Below are positions 7,655 to 16,646 of a stretch of 64,000 nt of DNA, in pieces. The stretch spans positions 186,001 to 250,000 of the forward strand of contig NZ_JABJVM010000002.1 of NCBI RefSeq assembly GCF_013820765.1. The letters run 5' to 3'. The translations under genes were made by a program, and so were the position numbers. Under the pieces are notes generated by a model. The model made no database searches. It was given only the letters and a program-made list of their open reading frames with translations, and was not told the origin of the DNA. Position 1 is the stretch's first letter. Every line of letters begins with the position of its first letter. This DNA is from Paenilisteria rustica. Its GTDB lineage: Bacteria; Bacillota; Bacilli; Lactobacillales; Listeriaceae.

Positions 7655-8695
7655 ATGACAAAAAGTTATCATGTAGCCGTTGTTGGTGCGACTGGCGCTG
7701 TTGGGACTCAAATGATTCAATTACTGGAAGATGTGACGTTTCCGATAAAGGAAGTTTCGTTTTTATCTTCGGCGCGTTCGGCAGGTAAGAAATTAACGTT
7801 CCGCGGGGAAGAAGTTGTCATTAAAGAAGCAACGCCGGATAGTTTTGCAGGTGTGGATATTGCTTTGTTTAGTGCTGGCGGTTCTATTTCTGAGCGTTTT
7901 GCCAAAGATGCTGTGGCTCATGGTGCGATTGTGATTGATAATACGAGTGCGTTCCGGATGCATCCTGATGTGCCGCTTGTTGTTCCTGAGGTGAATCCAG
8001 AGGCTTTGCGTGATCATAAAGGCATTATCGCGAACCCGAACTGTTCGACGATTCAAATGGTCGCGGCGCTTCAACCGATTCGTGCGGCTTATGGCCTAAA
8101 CCGGATCATTGTTTCGACGTACCAAGCCGTTTCTGGTTCTGGCATTCAAGCGATTGAGGAGTTGCAAACGCAGTCTCAAGCTATTTTGAGTGGGGAAGAG
8201 TTTACGCCTGCTGTGATGCCGGTGAAAGGGGACAAGAAACATTTCCAAATCGCGTTTAATGCGTTGCCACAAATTGATGTTTTCACGGATAATGACTATA
8301 CATACGAAGAGATGAAGATGGTCAATGAAACGAAGAAAATCATGAGTGATGCGTCGATGAAAGTGGCGGCAACATGTGTGCGTATTCCAGTTATCACGGG
8401 CCACTCGGAGTCTGTTTATATTGAAGTGGAGCAGGATAATGTGAAGGTTTCTGAAATTCAAGAGCTACTGCGCAATGCTCCTGGTGTTGTTTTGGAAGAT
8501 GATACCGCGAACCAAGTTTACCCACATGCGGCGAGTTCTGCTGGCAAAAAAGAGGTTTTCGTGGGGCGCGTTCGTCACGACTTAGACGATTCGAAAGGGT
8601 TCCACATGTGGATCGTATCGGACAATTTGTTAAAAGGCGCTGCTTGGAATTCGATTCAAATTGCTGAATCATTAATCGAACAAGAAATCATCTGA
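7655..8695 (+). CDS. asd: Aspartate-semialdehyde dehydrogenase
   Basis: A 346-residue cytoplasmic enzyme that reduces beta-aspartyl phosphate to aspartate semialdehyde with NADPH, the branch point to lysine/diaminopimelate, threonine and methionine. The N-terminal Rossmann motif is [12 protein letters not shown]. The catalytic cysteine is C130 in NPNCSTIQ, followed by the substrate-site region ([11 protein letters not shown]) and the family's C-terminal helices. The start at 7655 is set by CTAGGGGGA upstream and by homology of [17 protein letters not shown] to the family N-terminus; the frame upstream of it is untranslated leader. It is first in an operon with dapG, dapA and rnjB, supplying diaminopimelate for the cell wall and lysine. 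The order matches B. subtilis and Listeria. Confidence 0.97.
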   Translation: MTKSYHVAVVGATGAVGTQMIQLLEDVTFPIKEVSFLSSARSAGKKLTFRGEEVVIKEATPDSFAGVDIALFSAGGSISERFAKDAVAHGAIVIDNTSAFRMHPDVPLVVPEVNPEALRDHKGIIANPNCSTIQMVAALQPIRAAYGLNRIIVSTYQAVSGSGIQAIEELQTQSQAILSGEEFTPAVMPVKGDKKHFQIAFNALPQIDVFTDNDYTYEEMKMVNETKKIMSDASMKVAATCVRIPVITGHSESVYIEVEQDNVKVSEIQELLRNAPGVVLEDDTANQVYPHAASSAGKKEVFVGRVRHDLDDSKGFHMWIVSDNLLKGAAWNSIQIAESLIEQEII

Positions 8696-8722
8696 AAACG
8701 CGAAATAATTGAGGTGTAACGA

Positions 8723-9946
8723 ATGAAAATTATCGTGCAAAAATTTGGTGGGACTTCCGTTCAGAACGAGGAGTCCCGCCAGCTTGCATTTAATCATTTA
8801 CAGAATTCGATCGATCAAGGCTATAAAGTGGTCGTCGTTGTTTCGGCGATTGGCCGAATAGGTGATCCATATGCGACGGACACATTGCTTGAGCTCATCG
8901 GCGCGAAGGAAACGCGGTTGTCGTTACGCGAGCAAGACATGTTGCTTTCTGTCGGCGAAACGATTTCTACCGCAGTATTCACAAACATGCTTTTGGAAGC
9001 TGATATCAAAGCAACGGCGTTTTCAGGCGCGCAAGCTGGTATCAGGACATCCGGCGAATATACGGCTGGCAAAATTTCCGAGGTTGATGTGACGCGTTTA
9101 CGTGAAACATTGGAAACGGTGGATATCGTTGTCGTTGCTGGTTTCCAAGGAAGCGCGCCAAATGGTGATATCACAACGCTTGGTCGTGGTGGAAGCGATA
9201 CATCTGCCGCAGCGCTTGGCGTCGCACTTGCCGCCGAACGGGTCGATATTTTTACGGATGTCGATGGCATGTATACGGCTGATCCGCGAATCGTGAAAAA
9301 CGCGCGTTCATTACCGACTGTGAGCTATAATGAAGTTAGTAATATGGCGTATCAAGGTGCCAAAGTGATTCATCCGCGTGCCGTTGAGATCGCGATGCAA
9401 GCCAAGATTCCGCTTCGCATTCGCTCGACCTATTTGAAGGGTGAGGGGACGCTTGTCACATCGCAAACTGAGGTCAGTGGTCGTTTTGACGTGAAAGAAC
9501 GCCTCGTCACTGGTATCGCGCATGTGACGAACTTGACGCAGCTTCGTGTTAAAACGGATAGTGTGCATACGCAACAGAAAGCTTTCGCTATTTTAGCTGA
9601 GGCAAGTATCAGTTTAGATTTTATCAATATATCGACAAACGAAATCGTGTTCACTGTGCCAGAACGAAAGCGTGAGCATGTGTTGACACTTTTAAAAGAA
9701 GTATCCTACGTGGCAGAAACGACCGAGAACTGCGCGAAAGTCTCTATTGTTGGGGCTGGCATCGCCGGTGTCCCAGGAGTTACCGCCAAAATCGTGTCCG
9801 CCTTATCCGCGAAAAACATCGCTATTTTGCAATCCGCAGATAGTCATACCACCGTTTGGATTCTAGTGGAAGAAATGGATTTAATCGCCGCCGTGAACGC
9901 ACTTCATGACGAATTTTGCATTGAAAATGAGTTGGAGGAGGAATAA
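8723..9946 (+). CDS. dapG: Aspartokinase (diaminopimelate-sensitive type)
   Basis: A 407-residue aspartate kinase that phosphorylates aspartate as the first step of the pathway continued by asd. The N-terminal kinase motif KFGGTSV, the middle TTLGRGGSDTSAAALG and the DVDGMYTADPR motif are all present. Two C-terminal ACT repeats begin near residue 265 (ITGIAHVTNLTQLRVK... and SIVGAGIAGVPGVTAKIV). Its place between asd and dapA is that of B. subtilis dapG, whose product is inhibited by meso-diaminopimelate; that regulation is known of the family, not visible here. It starts with ATG after a GAGGTG site, 27 bases behind asd, and runs into dapA with a four-base gap. Confidence 0.95.
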   Translation: MKIIVQKFGGTSVQNEESRQLAFNHLQNSIDQGYKVVVVVSAIGRIGDPYATDTLLELIGAKETRLSLREQDMLLSVGETISTAVFTNMLLEADIKATAFSGAQAGIRTSGEYTAGKISEVDVTRLRETLETVDIVVVAGFQGSAPNGDITTLGRGGSDTSAAALGVALAAERVDIFTDVDGMYTADPRIVKNARSLPTVSYNEVSNMAYQGAKVIHPRAVEIAMQAKIPLRIRSTYLKGEGTLVTSQTEVSGRFDVKERLVTGIAHVTNLTQLRVKTDSVHTQQKAFAILAEASISLDFINISTNEIVFTVPERKREHVLTLLKEVSYVAETTENCAKVSIVGAGIAGVPGVTAKIVSALSAKNIAILQSADSHTTVWILVEEMDLIAAVNALHDEFCIENELEEE

Positions 9947-9950
9947 CATA

Positions 9951-10832
9951 ATGGATTTTGGAAAAGTAGTGACAGCAATGGTGACGCCGTACAATTCCGA
10001 GAAAGATAAAGTGTGTAAAAAAAGGATTCATCGCTTAGTCAACCACCTCATTGAAAACGGATCGGATGGGCTTGTAGTGGCAGGTACGACCGGGGAATCA
10101 CCAACGATTTCGCATGATGAAAAAATCAAGCTTTTCAAACAAGTCGTGGAAACAAATCAAGGTCGCGCGAAAATTATTGCGGGGACGGGTTCGAATAATA
10201 CAGCAGAAACGATTGCCTTCACGAAAGAAGTAGAAGAAATCGGTGGGATTGACGCGGTTTTGATTGTGGCACCGTACTATAATAAGCCTAATCAAGCTGG
10301 CCTTTACGCTCATTTTGCGGCAATTGCAGAGGCGACGACGCTACCAGTGATCATTTATAACATTCCGAGCCGTTCGATTGTGAATATCGAGCCGGAAACG
10401 ATTATCGAGCTTTCAAAAATCGAGAACATCGTTGCGGTCAAAGAATCTAGCGGTAATTTTGACAATATCACAAAAATTATTGCAGAAACTGGTGATGATT
10501 TCGCGGTGTATAGTGGTGATGACAGCTTTACTTTGCCAATCTATGCGCTTGGAGGAGTCGGCGTTATTTCGGTTGCGAGCCACATTATTGGGCCTGAAAT
10601 GCAGACGATGCTTCGTGCTTTTGATGAAGGCGATACGAAAAAAGCCGCGCAGATTCATGGCAAACTCGTACCGTTAATGAATACGTTATTCATCGCGCCA
10701 AATCCAACTCCAGTGAAACATATGGTCAACAAACTCGGCGTTGACGTTGGGCACGTAAGATTGCCACTCGCGCCGTTAACAGAAACAGAGATAACAACTA
10801 TCGAAACAGTATTCAAAAATTATTTAAAATAA
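9951..10832 (+). CDS. dapA: 4-hydroxy-tetrahydrodipicolinate synthase
   Basis: A 293-residue TIM-barrel enzyme that condenses pyruvate with aspartate semialdehyde, the first committed step to diaminopimelate and lysine. The family motifs are in order: GTTGESPT (phosphate/pyruvate site), the tyrosine region PYYNKP, YNIPSRS, and the Schiff-base lysine in AVKESSG (about K164). The start at 9951 follows GGAGGAGGAATAACATA; a longer open frame from 9906 lies inside dapG and is not used. The four-base gap to dapG implies translational coupling. All three enzymes of the route from aspartate to dihydrodipicolinate are made from one transcript here. Confidence 0.97.
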   Translation: MDFGKVVTAMVTPYNSEKDKVCKKRIHRLVNHLIENGSDGLVVAGTTGESPTISHDEKIKLFKQVVETNQGRAKIIAGTGSNNTAETIAFTKEVEEIGGIDAVLIVAPYYNKPNQAGLYAHFAAIAEATTLPVIIYNIPSRSIVNIEPETIIELSKIENIVAVKESSGNFDNITKIIAETGDDFAVYSGDDSFTLPIYALGGVGVISVASHIIGPEMQTMLRAFDEGDTKKAAQIHGKLVPLMNTLFIAPNPTPVKHMVNKLGVDVGHVRLPLAPLTETEITTIETVFKNYLK

Positions 10833-10850
10833 GAGGAAGGAGGAATAACT

Positions 10851-12521
10851 TTGACAATTAAAAAAGCAAAACACATTAAGATTATCCCACTTGGCGGTGT
10901 AGACGAAAGTGGAAAGAATTTATACGTTGCAGAAGTGGATGAATCTATTTATATTATGGATGCAGGTTTGATGTTCCCAGAAGACGAACTATTGGGCATC
11001 GACGTCGTTATTCCAGACATTAAATACTTAGAGGACAACCAAGATCGGATCGAGGCGATTTTCCTAACGCACGGTCACGAAGACGCAATTGGAGCTTTGC
11101 CTTATGTACTTGCAAAGATTAAAGTGCCAGTTTACGGGACAGAGCTGACAATCGCTCTTGCCAAAGCGGCATTAAAAGAACATAAAAAAGTACGCTTCAA
11201 CGATTTCCGTATTGTTGATGGCCAAACGAAATTATCATTTCCAAATGTGGATGTAGAGTTTTTCCGCACAACGCACTCGATTCCTGATTCTGTAGGGATT
11301 GTTCTGAACACATGTGAAGGCGCGATTGTCTATACAGGCGATTTCAAATTCGATCAATCAGCAAAATTAGGTTATGAAACAAGCCTAGGTCGCATCGCTG
11401 AAATCGGCGAAAAAGGCGTACTTGCTTTACTATCCGATAGCTCAGAAGCAGAACATGCTGGTGCTACATCCAGTGACAGCCTTATTGACGAAGAGATTCG
11501 CCACGCTTTCCATTCCGCGCCAGGTCGCGTTATCGTTGCGTGTGTCGCATCTAATTTGGTTCGTTTACAACAAGTTCTGGATGCATCGTTCGCGACAAAC
11601 CGCAAAGTAGCAATTGTTGGGAAAGAACTAGAACGCGTTTTTGACATCTCTGTGAAATTAAACAAGATTCAATTACAAAGCGAAGATCTCGTTATTCCAC
11701 TAAAAGAAGCGAAGAAATTACCACAAGACAAGCTAGTTATCATTGAAACAGGTAATCTCGGCGAACCAATTCAATCATTACAATTGATGACACAAGGCAA
11801 GCATCCAAAAGTAAACGTCGAAAAAGGCGATACAGTTTACATCACAACAACGCCATCGCCATCATCAGAAACTATTTTGTCGAAAACGATTGATATGCTT
11901 TATAAAGCTGATGCAACCGTATTAACGATGAACCGCGATTTATTCGTATCCGGTCACGGTAGCCAAGACGATTTAAAACTAATGCTAAACTTAATGAAAC
12001 CAAAATACTTCATCCCAGTTCACGGCGAATACCGCATGTTGATTGCCCACGCTAAATTGGCATATCAAGTCGGCATCCCGAAATCAAACGTATTCGTAGC
12101 TGGAAAAGGCGAAGTTATCGAATATAAAAATGGCCGTATGACTGCTGGAAACCGCGTGTTTGCAGGTAATACACTAATTGATGGACTTGGCGTAGGAGAT
12201 GTGGGTAATATCGTATTACGCGATCGTAAACTACTATCAGAAGACGGTATTTTCATCGTTGTTATCACGCTAAACCGTAAATCTAAAGCAATTATTTCCG
12301 GACCAGAAATTATCTCACGTGGATTTATCTATGTTCGCGAATCCGAGCATTTGCTTGAGAAATCTTCTGAAGTCGTGACGAAAATTGTTGAGAAGAATTT
12401 ACAAGACAAAGAATTCGAGTGGGCGAAATTAAAACAAGATATCCGCGATCAGCTGAATCGTTACTTGTTTGAACAAACGAAGCGTCGCCCGATGATATTG
12501 CCGATTATAATGGAAGTATAG
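10851..12521 (+). CDS. rnjB: Ribonuclease J2
   Basis: A 556-residue RNase J family protein: metallo-beta-lactamase domain, beta-CASP domain and a C-terminal dimerisation part. It partners RNase J1 in 5'-3' and endonucleolytic RNA decay. The metal motif reads HGHEDAIGALPY, where catalytic J1 proteins have HGHxDHIGG. The missing second histidine and the A/P residues are the signature of the weakly active J2 paralogue. SDSSEAEHAG and HGEYRM are the later conserved motifs. The start is TTG after a very strong AGGAAGGAGG. Its place behind dapA is the same as ymfA (rnjB) in B. subtilis. A family C repeat begins two bases after the stop codon. Confidence 0.95.
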   Translation: MTIKKAKHIKIIPLGGVDESGKNLYVAEVDESIYIMDAGLMFPEDELLGIDVVIPDIKYLEDNQDRIEAIFLTHGHEDAIGALPYVLAKIKVPVYGTELTIALAKAALKEHKKVRFNDFRIVDGQTKLSFPNVDVEFFRTTHSIPDSVGIVLNTCEGAIVYTGDFKFDQSAKLGYETSLGRIAEIGEKGVLALLSDSSEAEHAGATSSDSLIDEEIRHAFHSAPGRVIVACVASNLVRLQQVLDASFATNRKVAIVGKELERVFDISVKLNKIQLQSEDLVIPLKEAKKLPQDKLVIIETGNLGEPIQSLQLMTQGKHPKVNVEKGDTVYITTTPSPSSETILSKTIDMLYKADATVLTMNRDLFVSGHGSQDDLKLMLNLMKPKYFIPVHGEYRMLIAHAKLAYQVGIPKSNVFVAGKGEVIEYKNGRMTAGNRVFAGNTLIDGLGVGDVGNIVLRDRKLLSEDGIFIVVITLNRKSKAIISGPEIISRGFIYVRESEHLLEKSSEVVTKIVEKNLQDKEFEWAKLKQDIRDQLNRYLFEQTKRRPMILPIIMEV

Positions 12522-12522
12522 A

Positions 12523-12642
12523 GAAAAGCTGAAACGGCCCGTTCAGCTCCGAAAAAAACTGGAGCGGCCGCAATAAAAATCCACACTTGGTTTTTGTGGA
12601 GGGCGTGAAGTTTTCGAGGAGTTGGCCCTTGAAGCTAGATCT
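12523..12642 (+). repeat. Intergenic repeat, family C, copy 1
   Basis: Begins GAGAAAAGCTGAAACGGCCC with a stem AGCTGAA/TTCAGCT (12527-12548). It continues through a second stem (CCAC...GTGG) to TTTTCGAGGAGTTGGCCC and ends with TTGAAGCTAGATCT. It follows the rnjB stop by one base. Confidence 0.75.
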
Positions 12643-12644
12643 AG

Positions 12645-12764
12645 TGAAAAGCTGAAAGAGCCCGTTTAGCCTCGACAGAAATTGTTAGGGGCGCAGTGAA
12701 AGTACTCTTTTGACTTTTACGGAGGCTCCGAAATTTCCGAGAGGCTGGCCCTTGAAGCTAGATC
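12645..12764 (+). repeat. Intergenic repeat, family C, copy 2
   Basis: Directly adjoins copy 1. Stem AGCTGAA/TTTAGCC; shared blocks with copy 3 include AGCCCGTTTAGC, TCGACAGAAATTGTTAGGGG, GCGCAGTGAAA and CGGAGGC. Ends with the same CTTGAAGCTAGATCT as copy 1; a third CTTGAAGCTAGATC stands alone near 12846. Confidence 0.8.
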
Positions 12765-13005
12765 TGGAAACGATGATACGTCAAAAAACGGAGCGTTCCC
12801 GCAACCCGTGATTGCTAGGTTGGGAATAACTACTGAATTATTATTAGTCTGGCTCTTGAAGCTAGATCGAAGGCGTGAAACATGACGTTGCGCATGATTA
12901 GATGCTTTAAAACATGGAGTTTCAATATTTGAGTTGTGATGATTCAGAGCTCGGCGTATAAGAGCCACGGGTGGATTACATGCTCGCTGCGCTCTCATGC
13001 ATATT

Positions 13006-13044
13006 GCGGCTCTAAATCGGCAAATGATGCCTCATAAGAGCCGC
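13006..13044 (+). repeat. Nested-stem repeat, family B, copy 1
   Basis: GCGGCTCT pairs with AGAGCCGC (outer stem), and inside it GGCA pairs with TGCC. CATATT precedes it and AACAAC follows, as in the other copies. Confidence 0.8.
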
Positions 13045-13066
13045 AACAACAAACTGCATATCGACA

Positions 13067-13115
13067 GAAAACGTCGCTTTAACTCCAAATTCCAAGGAGC
13101 TAAGGCGACGTTTTC
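13067..13115 (+). repeat. Long hairpin before the 13220 gene
   Basis: Arms 13067-13086 and 13096-13115 pair over about 19 of 20 positions (GAAAACGTCGC...ACTCC with GGAGC...GCGACGTTTTC) around a nine-base loop. It could be a terminator of the upstream transcript (GTTTTCC tail) or part of the repeat array. Confidence 0.6.
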
Positions 13116-13219
13116 CATGAATAAAATCCTGCAAAGATTAATTCAGCAAAAGATGCTTTATAAGAACTTCAACATGTGGTATAGTACAAGAATAACAATC
13201 AAGCAAGGAGAGTTAAAAC

Positions 13220-13870
13220 ATGGCCATTTGGTTAACATTATTGGGTTTTGCATTTCTAGCGTTCATCGTTGGACTTATCTTGTTATTCGCCCAATCCAAA
13301 CGCAAAATTGGAATTTACGTCGTGAGTGGCGCCAGTCTTATTATTATCGCCTCTATTATTGGCGTATTTATCTCATTTGGCAACTACAATAAGTTGCAGC
13401 AACAAGTCGCAAGTTACACTTCTGATAGCAAGACAGGAAACTCAAAATCAGAGGGCAAGGAAACATACAATGTGAACTGGCACAATAACGCTGACGGAAT
13501 GGACAAGAAAATTTCAACCGTCACCGTCGAGAAAAAAGTCGTCCACTCAACGATGGAAGACAAGGATATGCCAGGTACATTAACAATCGCCATTGAAATT
13601 AAAAATAACACAAAAAACGAATTACTAAGCTACCCGTTGCAAGGTGAGTTAACGACAGTCAATGGTCAGCAATTGGCAGCTGATATTATTTTATCAGATC
13701 TTATCGATGGCAAAATGAAGCCAGGAGCGACAATTAAAGGCACTATCGTGTTCCCGCTTGATAAGCTGGATAAAGTATCAGATATCGAATGGTTCCAATT
13801 TTCATGGTCAACGTATAATAAGGATAAGCTGATTAAGAGTGATACAGGACGACTTAATTTGAAAAAATAA
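13220..13870 (+). CDS. Two-helix membrane protein with an extracytoplasmic DUF5067/DUF4352-like domain
   Basis: A 216-residue protein. Two membrane helices (residues 2-22 and 32-53) are followed by a polar linker (SYTSDSKTGNSKSEGKE) and a beta-rich domain from about 85 to the end. That domain carries ...LTIAIEIKNNTKNELLSYPLQGEL...GTIVFPLDKLDKVSDIEWFQFSW, the pattern of immunoglobulin-like DUF4352/DUF5067 domains found in Firmicute surface proteins. A clear AAGGAGAG site precedes the ATG. It stands alone between a repeat array and a terminator. I cannot assign a function; the domain name is a judgement from pattern, not a search. Confidence 0.75.
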   Translation: MAIWLTLLGFAFLAFIVGLILLFAQSKRKIGIYVVSGASLIIIASIIGVFISFGNYNKLQQQVASYTSDSKTGNSKSEGKETYNVNWHNNADGMDKKISTVTVEKKVVHSTMEDKDMPGTLTIAIEIKNNTKNELLSYPLQGELTTVNGQQLAADIILSDLIDGKMKPGATIKGTIVFPLDKLDKVSDIEWFQFSWSTYNKDKLIKSDTGRLNLKK

Positions 13871-13873
13871 TGA

Positions 13874-13907
13874 ATAGCACTTCCTAAATCAGGGAGTGTT
13901 TTTTGTT
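13874..13907 (+). terminator. Terminator after the 13220 gene
   Basis: AGCACTTCC, loop TAAATCA, GGGAGTGTT, then TTTTTG. The T tract runs directly into the ribosome site of the next gene (GGGAGG, 13909-13914), so some read-through may serve that gene. Confidence 0.75.
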
Positions 13908-13919
13908 TGGGAGGAAAAA

Positions 13920-14435
13920 ATGTATAGGATTCGTTTAGCAGAAATAGGTGATGCCAGACAGCTATCTGAAATTCGCTTACAAATCGATGGGGAAACGGAA
14001 AATTTGGATAGGCAGCGAGGCGAGGATTTCATTGATGAAGCAGGTTTTCGAGAAATCATCCAGTTTGATAAAGCATCGTTGAAGAATCTATTTTTAGTCG
14101 CAGAAATAGGAGGGGATATCGTTGGTTTTTCAAGGTGTGAGGGGAATGTCCTCAGCCGTTCTAGTCATAAGGTGATCTTTGGTGTGGCAATTCTAAAGGC
14201 GCAATGGGGGAATGACATCGGCTCAGAACTATTGGCGAAATCAATACAATGGGCAGATAATCACGATATCAGGAAAATGACGTTATCGGTTATAGAGACG
14301 AATAAAAAAGCCATTGATTTATACGGAAAATTCGGTTTTGAAATCGAAGGGTGTTTGAAAGCGGATAAAAAACTGGCCGATGGGAAATATTACGATACGT
14401 ATATCATGAGCAAAAACACAAAAGAAAAGCAGTAG
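13920..14435 (+). CDS. GNAT family N-acetyltransferase
   Basis: A 171-residue acetyl-CoA-dependent acetyltransferase of the GNAT fold. The acetyl-CoA loop is seen as QWGNDIGSELLAKSIQWADN (near 97-116), followed by IRKMTLSVIETNKKAIDLYGKFGFEIEG, the standard motif B with Asn and Tyr near the active site. The start is ATG 13920, five bases after GGGAGG; a longer frame upstream overlaps the preceding terminator and has no site. The substrate cannot be told. It ends in a terminator shared with the convergent ABC-F gene, whose stem includes the stop codon. Confidence 0.85.
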   Translation: MYRIRLAEIGDARQLSEIRLQIDGETENLDRQRGEDFIDEAGFREIIQFDKASLKNLFLVAEIGGDIVGFSRCEGNVLSRSSHKVIFGVAILKAQWGNDIGSELLAKSIQWADNHDIRKMTLSVIETNKKAIDLYGKFGFEIEGCLKADKKLADGKYYDTYIMSKNTKEKQ

Positions 14436-14469
14436 AAAAGCCATTTTAGAGGCCGTTCTACTGCTTTTT
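14429..14469. terminator. Convergent terminator between GNAT and ABC-F genes
   Basis: AGCAGTAGAA (14429-14438) pairs with TTCTACTGCT (14456-14465), with TTTTT on the plus strand and TTTTCTTTT on the minus strand. The GNAT stop codon lies in the left arm. Confidence 0.88.
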
Positions 14470-14480
14470 AAGGATTTATC

Positions 14481-16082
14481 TTATTCTGTCACATTCAATG
14501 CTTCAGCAAGATACTCATCATATGAAATTTCTTTATTGTAGAACTGATCTTTCGAAAGGTTGACGATACGAGTCGCGACACTTTGTAAGAACTGGTGATC
14601 ATGTGATGCGAAAATCATCGCGCCTTTAAACTGAATCATACCGTTATTTAACGCAGTAATCGATTCTAAGTCTAAATGGTTGGTAGGCTCGTCCATAAGG
14701 AGTACGTTTGCGCCAGAAAGCATGTTTTTCGATAGCATACAACGAACTTTCTCACCACCGGAAAGAACACGAACTTTCTTCAACACTTCATCACCACTAA
14801 ACAGCATACGACCAAGGAAACCGCGAAGGAATGCTTCACTATCGTCTTGTGGAGAATATTGACGCAACCATTCTACAAGATTCAAATCATTTTCCTCGAA
14901 GAATTCTGAGTTATCTTTCGGGAAATAGCTTTGTGTTGTTGTTACACCCCATTTATATTCACCTTCATCCGGTTCCATTTCACCAGCAAGGATTTGGAAG
15001 AATACGGTTTTTGCAACTTCATCGTCACCAACAAGGGCAACTTTGTCATTACGATTAATAATAAAGCTAACGTTATCAAGCACTTTCACGCCATCAATCG
15101 TCTTAGAAAGATTCGTTACAGTAAGGAGATCATTCCCAACTTCGCGGTCAGGATTGAACTGTACGAACGGATAGCGACGACTAGAAGGTTGGATGTCCTC
15201 CAGCGTGATTTTATCGAGCATTTTCTTACGGCTGGTCGCTTGCTTAGATTTCGAAGCGTTGGCCGAGAAACGTGCGATAAAGGCTTCCAATTCCTTGATT
15301 TTCTCCTCTTTCTTTTTGTTGCGATCGCCCATCATTGTTTGGGCTAGCTGGCTAGACTCATACCAGAAATCATAGTTACCAACATAGAGCTTAATTTTGC
15401 TGAAATCAAGATCGGCAATATGCGTACAAACTTTATTTAAGAAGTGACGGTCATGGGAAACAACGATAACCGTGTTTTCAAAGTTAATCAAGAATTCTTC
15501 TAACCAATGAATCGCTTTAATATCCAGATGGTTGGTAGGCTCATCTAGAAGTAAGATATCAGGTTTGCCAAACAGCGCTTGTGCTAGCAAAACTTTCACT
15601 TTGTCGCCACCGGTAAGGTCTTTCATTAGTTTATCATGTAAATCGGTCGTAATTCCAAGACCGCTAAGTAGAACTGCTGCTTCTGGTTCTGCGTCCCAAC
15701 CATCAAGCTCTGCAAATTCACCTTCAAGTTCTGCAGCACGAATACCATCTGCATCACTGAAATCTTCTTTTGAATAAATCGCATCTTTTTCTTCCATGAT
15801 TTTAAATAACTTCTCATGTCCACGAATAACGGTTTTTAGAACAACTTCCTCATCATATTGGAAATGATCTTGCTTCAAAACCGTCAAACGTACACCAGCA
15901 GGAATATGCACGTTACCACTTTGTGAATCAAGCTCACCAGAAAGTACTTTTAAGAAAGTAGATTTACCAGCGCCGTTCGCACCAATAAGACCATAACAAT
16001 TTCCTGGTGTAAATTTAATAGAAACATCTTCAAATAATTTTTTATCGCCAAAACGTAAAGATACATTATTTACAGTTAACAT
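14481..16082 (-). CDS. ABC-F family ATPase (YkpA/YbiT group)
   Basis: A 533-residue soluble protein with two ATP-binding cassettes and no membrane part, of the ABC-F class that acts on the ribosome. Cassette 1 has GANGAGKST, the signature region LTGGDKVKVLLAQALF and LLLDEPTNHLD. The linker FIARFSANASKSKQATSRKK is the hallmark of the YbiT/YkpA subgroup. Cassette 2 has LSGGEKVRCMLSK and LLMDEPTNHLD, but its Walker A reads GDDEVAKT, with Ala where Gly is usual. The start is 16082 because GGGAGG precedes that ATG; a longer frame has no site. A gene like this lies near thiT in Listeria. A role in antibiotic resistance is not implied; this subgroup is usually housekeeping. Confidence 0.92.
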   Translation of the reverse strand: MLTVNNVSLRFGDKKLFEDVSIKFTPGNCYGLIGANGAGKSTFLKVLSGELDSQSGNVHIPAGVRLTVLKQDHFQYDEEVVLKTVIRGHEKLFKIMEEKDAIYSKEDFSDADGIRAAELEGEFAELDGWDAEPEAAVLLSGLGITTDLHDKLMKDLTGGDKVKVLLAQALFGKPDILLLDEPTNHLDIKAIHWLEEFLINFENTVIVVSHDRHFLNKVCTHIADLDFSKIKLYVGNYDFWYESSQLAQTMMGDRNKKKEEKIKELEAFIARFSANASKSKQATSRKKMLDKITLEDIQPSSRRYPFVQFNPDREVGNDLLTVTNLSKTIDGVKVLDNVSFIINRNDKVALVGDDEVAKTVFFQILAGEMEPDEGEYKWGVTTTQSYFPKDNSEFFEENDLNLVEWLRQYSPQDDSEAFLRGFLGRMLFSGDEVLKKVRVLSGGEKVRCMLSKNMLSGANVLLMDEPTNHLDLESITALNNGMIQFKGAMIFASHDHQFLQSVATRIVNLSKDQFYNKEISYDEYLAEALNVTE

Positions 16083-16517
16083 TTTCGTCCTCCCAAATTC
16101 GCGCGTTTTCAACTGAAATTTTCATATTGAATGCCAAAAACGCAATTACTCCTATTCTATCATGAATAAGCACGCATTGAAAGAGCAGGGAACTGGACTT
16201 TCTAAAAAATGCTGTTATAATAAAAACCAGATAAACAAATAAGTCGCCGAGATTACAAATCAAGGTTGGTTTATTTGCAAATCCATGATTAGAAATTATT
16301 CTATTGAACGATAGACCGCAAAACTACTGTTATCACGTAGGAGCTGTCTTCGCTTTAAACAAATTGAGCGAAAGCGTTTGTATTTCACTAGTTCCGTGGA
16401 AGCCGGAAGCGGAGTGTACGACTGTACATGAGAACCGGAAGTCCGCGGAACTAGTGAAATACGAGCGCTTGTCGCCAATTTATCTAGAGTATGATCTATT
16501 TCATGAATAGGACGTTA
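16083..16517. other. Gap upstream of the thiamine riboswitch
   Basis: No gene is supported. It contains the ABC-F promoter region on the minus strand, repeat A2 (16360-16484), and presumably the promoter of the thiT transcript, which I could not place with confidence. Confidence 0.55.
16360..16484 (+). repeat. Palindromic intergenic repeat, family A, copy 2
   Basis: Entry AAATTGAGCGAAAGCGTTTG, arms TATTTCACTAGTTCCGTGGA (16381-16400) and TCCGCGGAACTAGTGAAATA (16442-16461), which pair at all 20 positions with one G-U. The centre is GGAAGCGGAGTGTACGACTG, then TACATGAGAACCGGAAG. Exit CGAGCGCTTGTCGCC. The centre TGTAC-GAC-TGTACA is itself palindromic. Confidence 0.82.
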
Positions 16518-16608
16518 CCACAGGGGGGGCTTTGGCTGAGATTGATTCCTGATTTTTAGGATTCTGACCCTTTGAACCTGTTCGTTAATACGAGCGTAGG
16601 GATTGTGG
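16518..16608 (+). ncRNA. TPP (thiamine pyrophosphate) riboswitch
   Basis: The THI-box aptamer is recognisable by its conserved parts: closing stem P1 CCACA (16518-16522) with TGTGG (16604-16608), GGCTGAGAT (start of the P2/P3 junction), P3 with ATTCCT...AGGAT, ACCCTTTGAACCTG, and GAGCGTAGGGA. It senses intracellular TPP and lowers expression of the thiamine genes behind it, thiT and thiW. Confidence 0.96.
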
Positions 16609-16646
16609 CGAATGAAGTGGTATCTGATACATAATTTGACGATATG

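Larger units (their letters stand above)
12765..13219. other. Non-coding stretch with hairpins
   Basis: No gene is supported; a plus-strand frame from 12997 runs over repeats and overlaps the next gene out of frame. The part holds repeat B1, a long hairpin at 13067-13115 and a promoter-like TGGTATAGT before the next gene. Together with C1 and C2 this makes about 700 bases without coding. Confidence 0.6.

Noticed and set aside
8821-9270. Long minus-strand open frame inside dapG
   Set aside because: It is a shadow of the aspartokinase gene: no ribosome site, no recognisable protein, and it runs fully opposite a conserved enzyme.
12997-13392. Plus-strand open frame across repeat B1 and the start of the 13220 gene
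   Set aside because: It covers hairpin repeats, has no ribosome site and overlaps a better gene in another frame.
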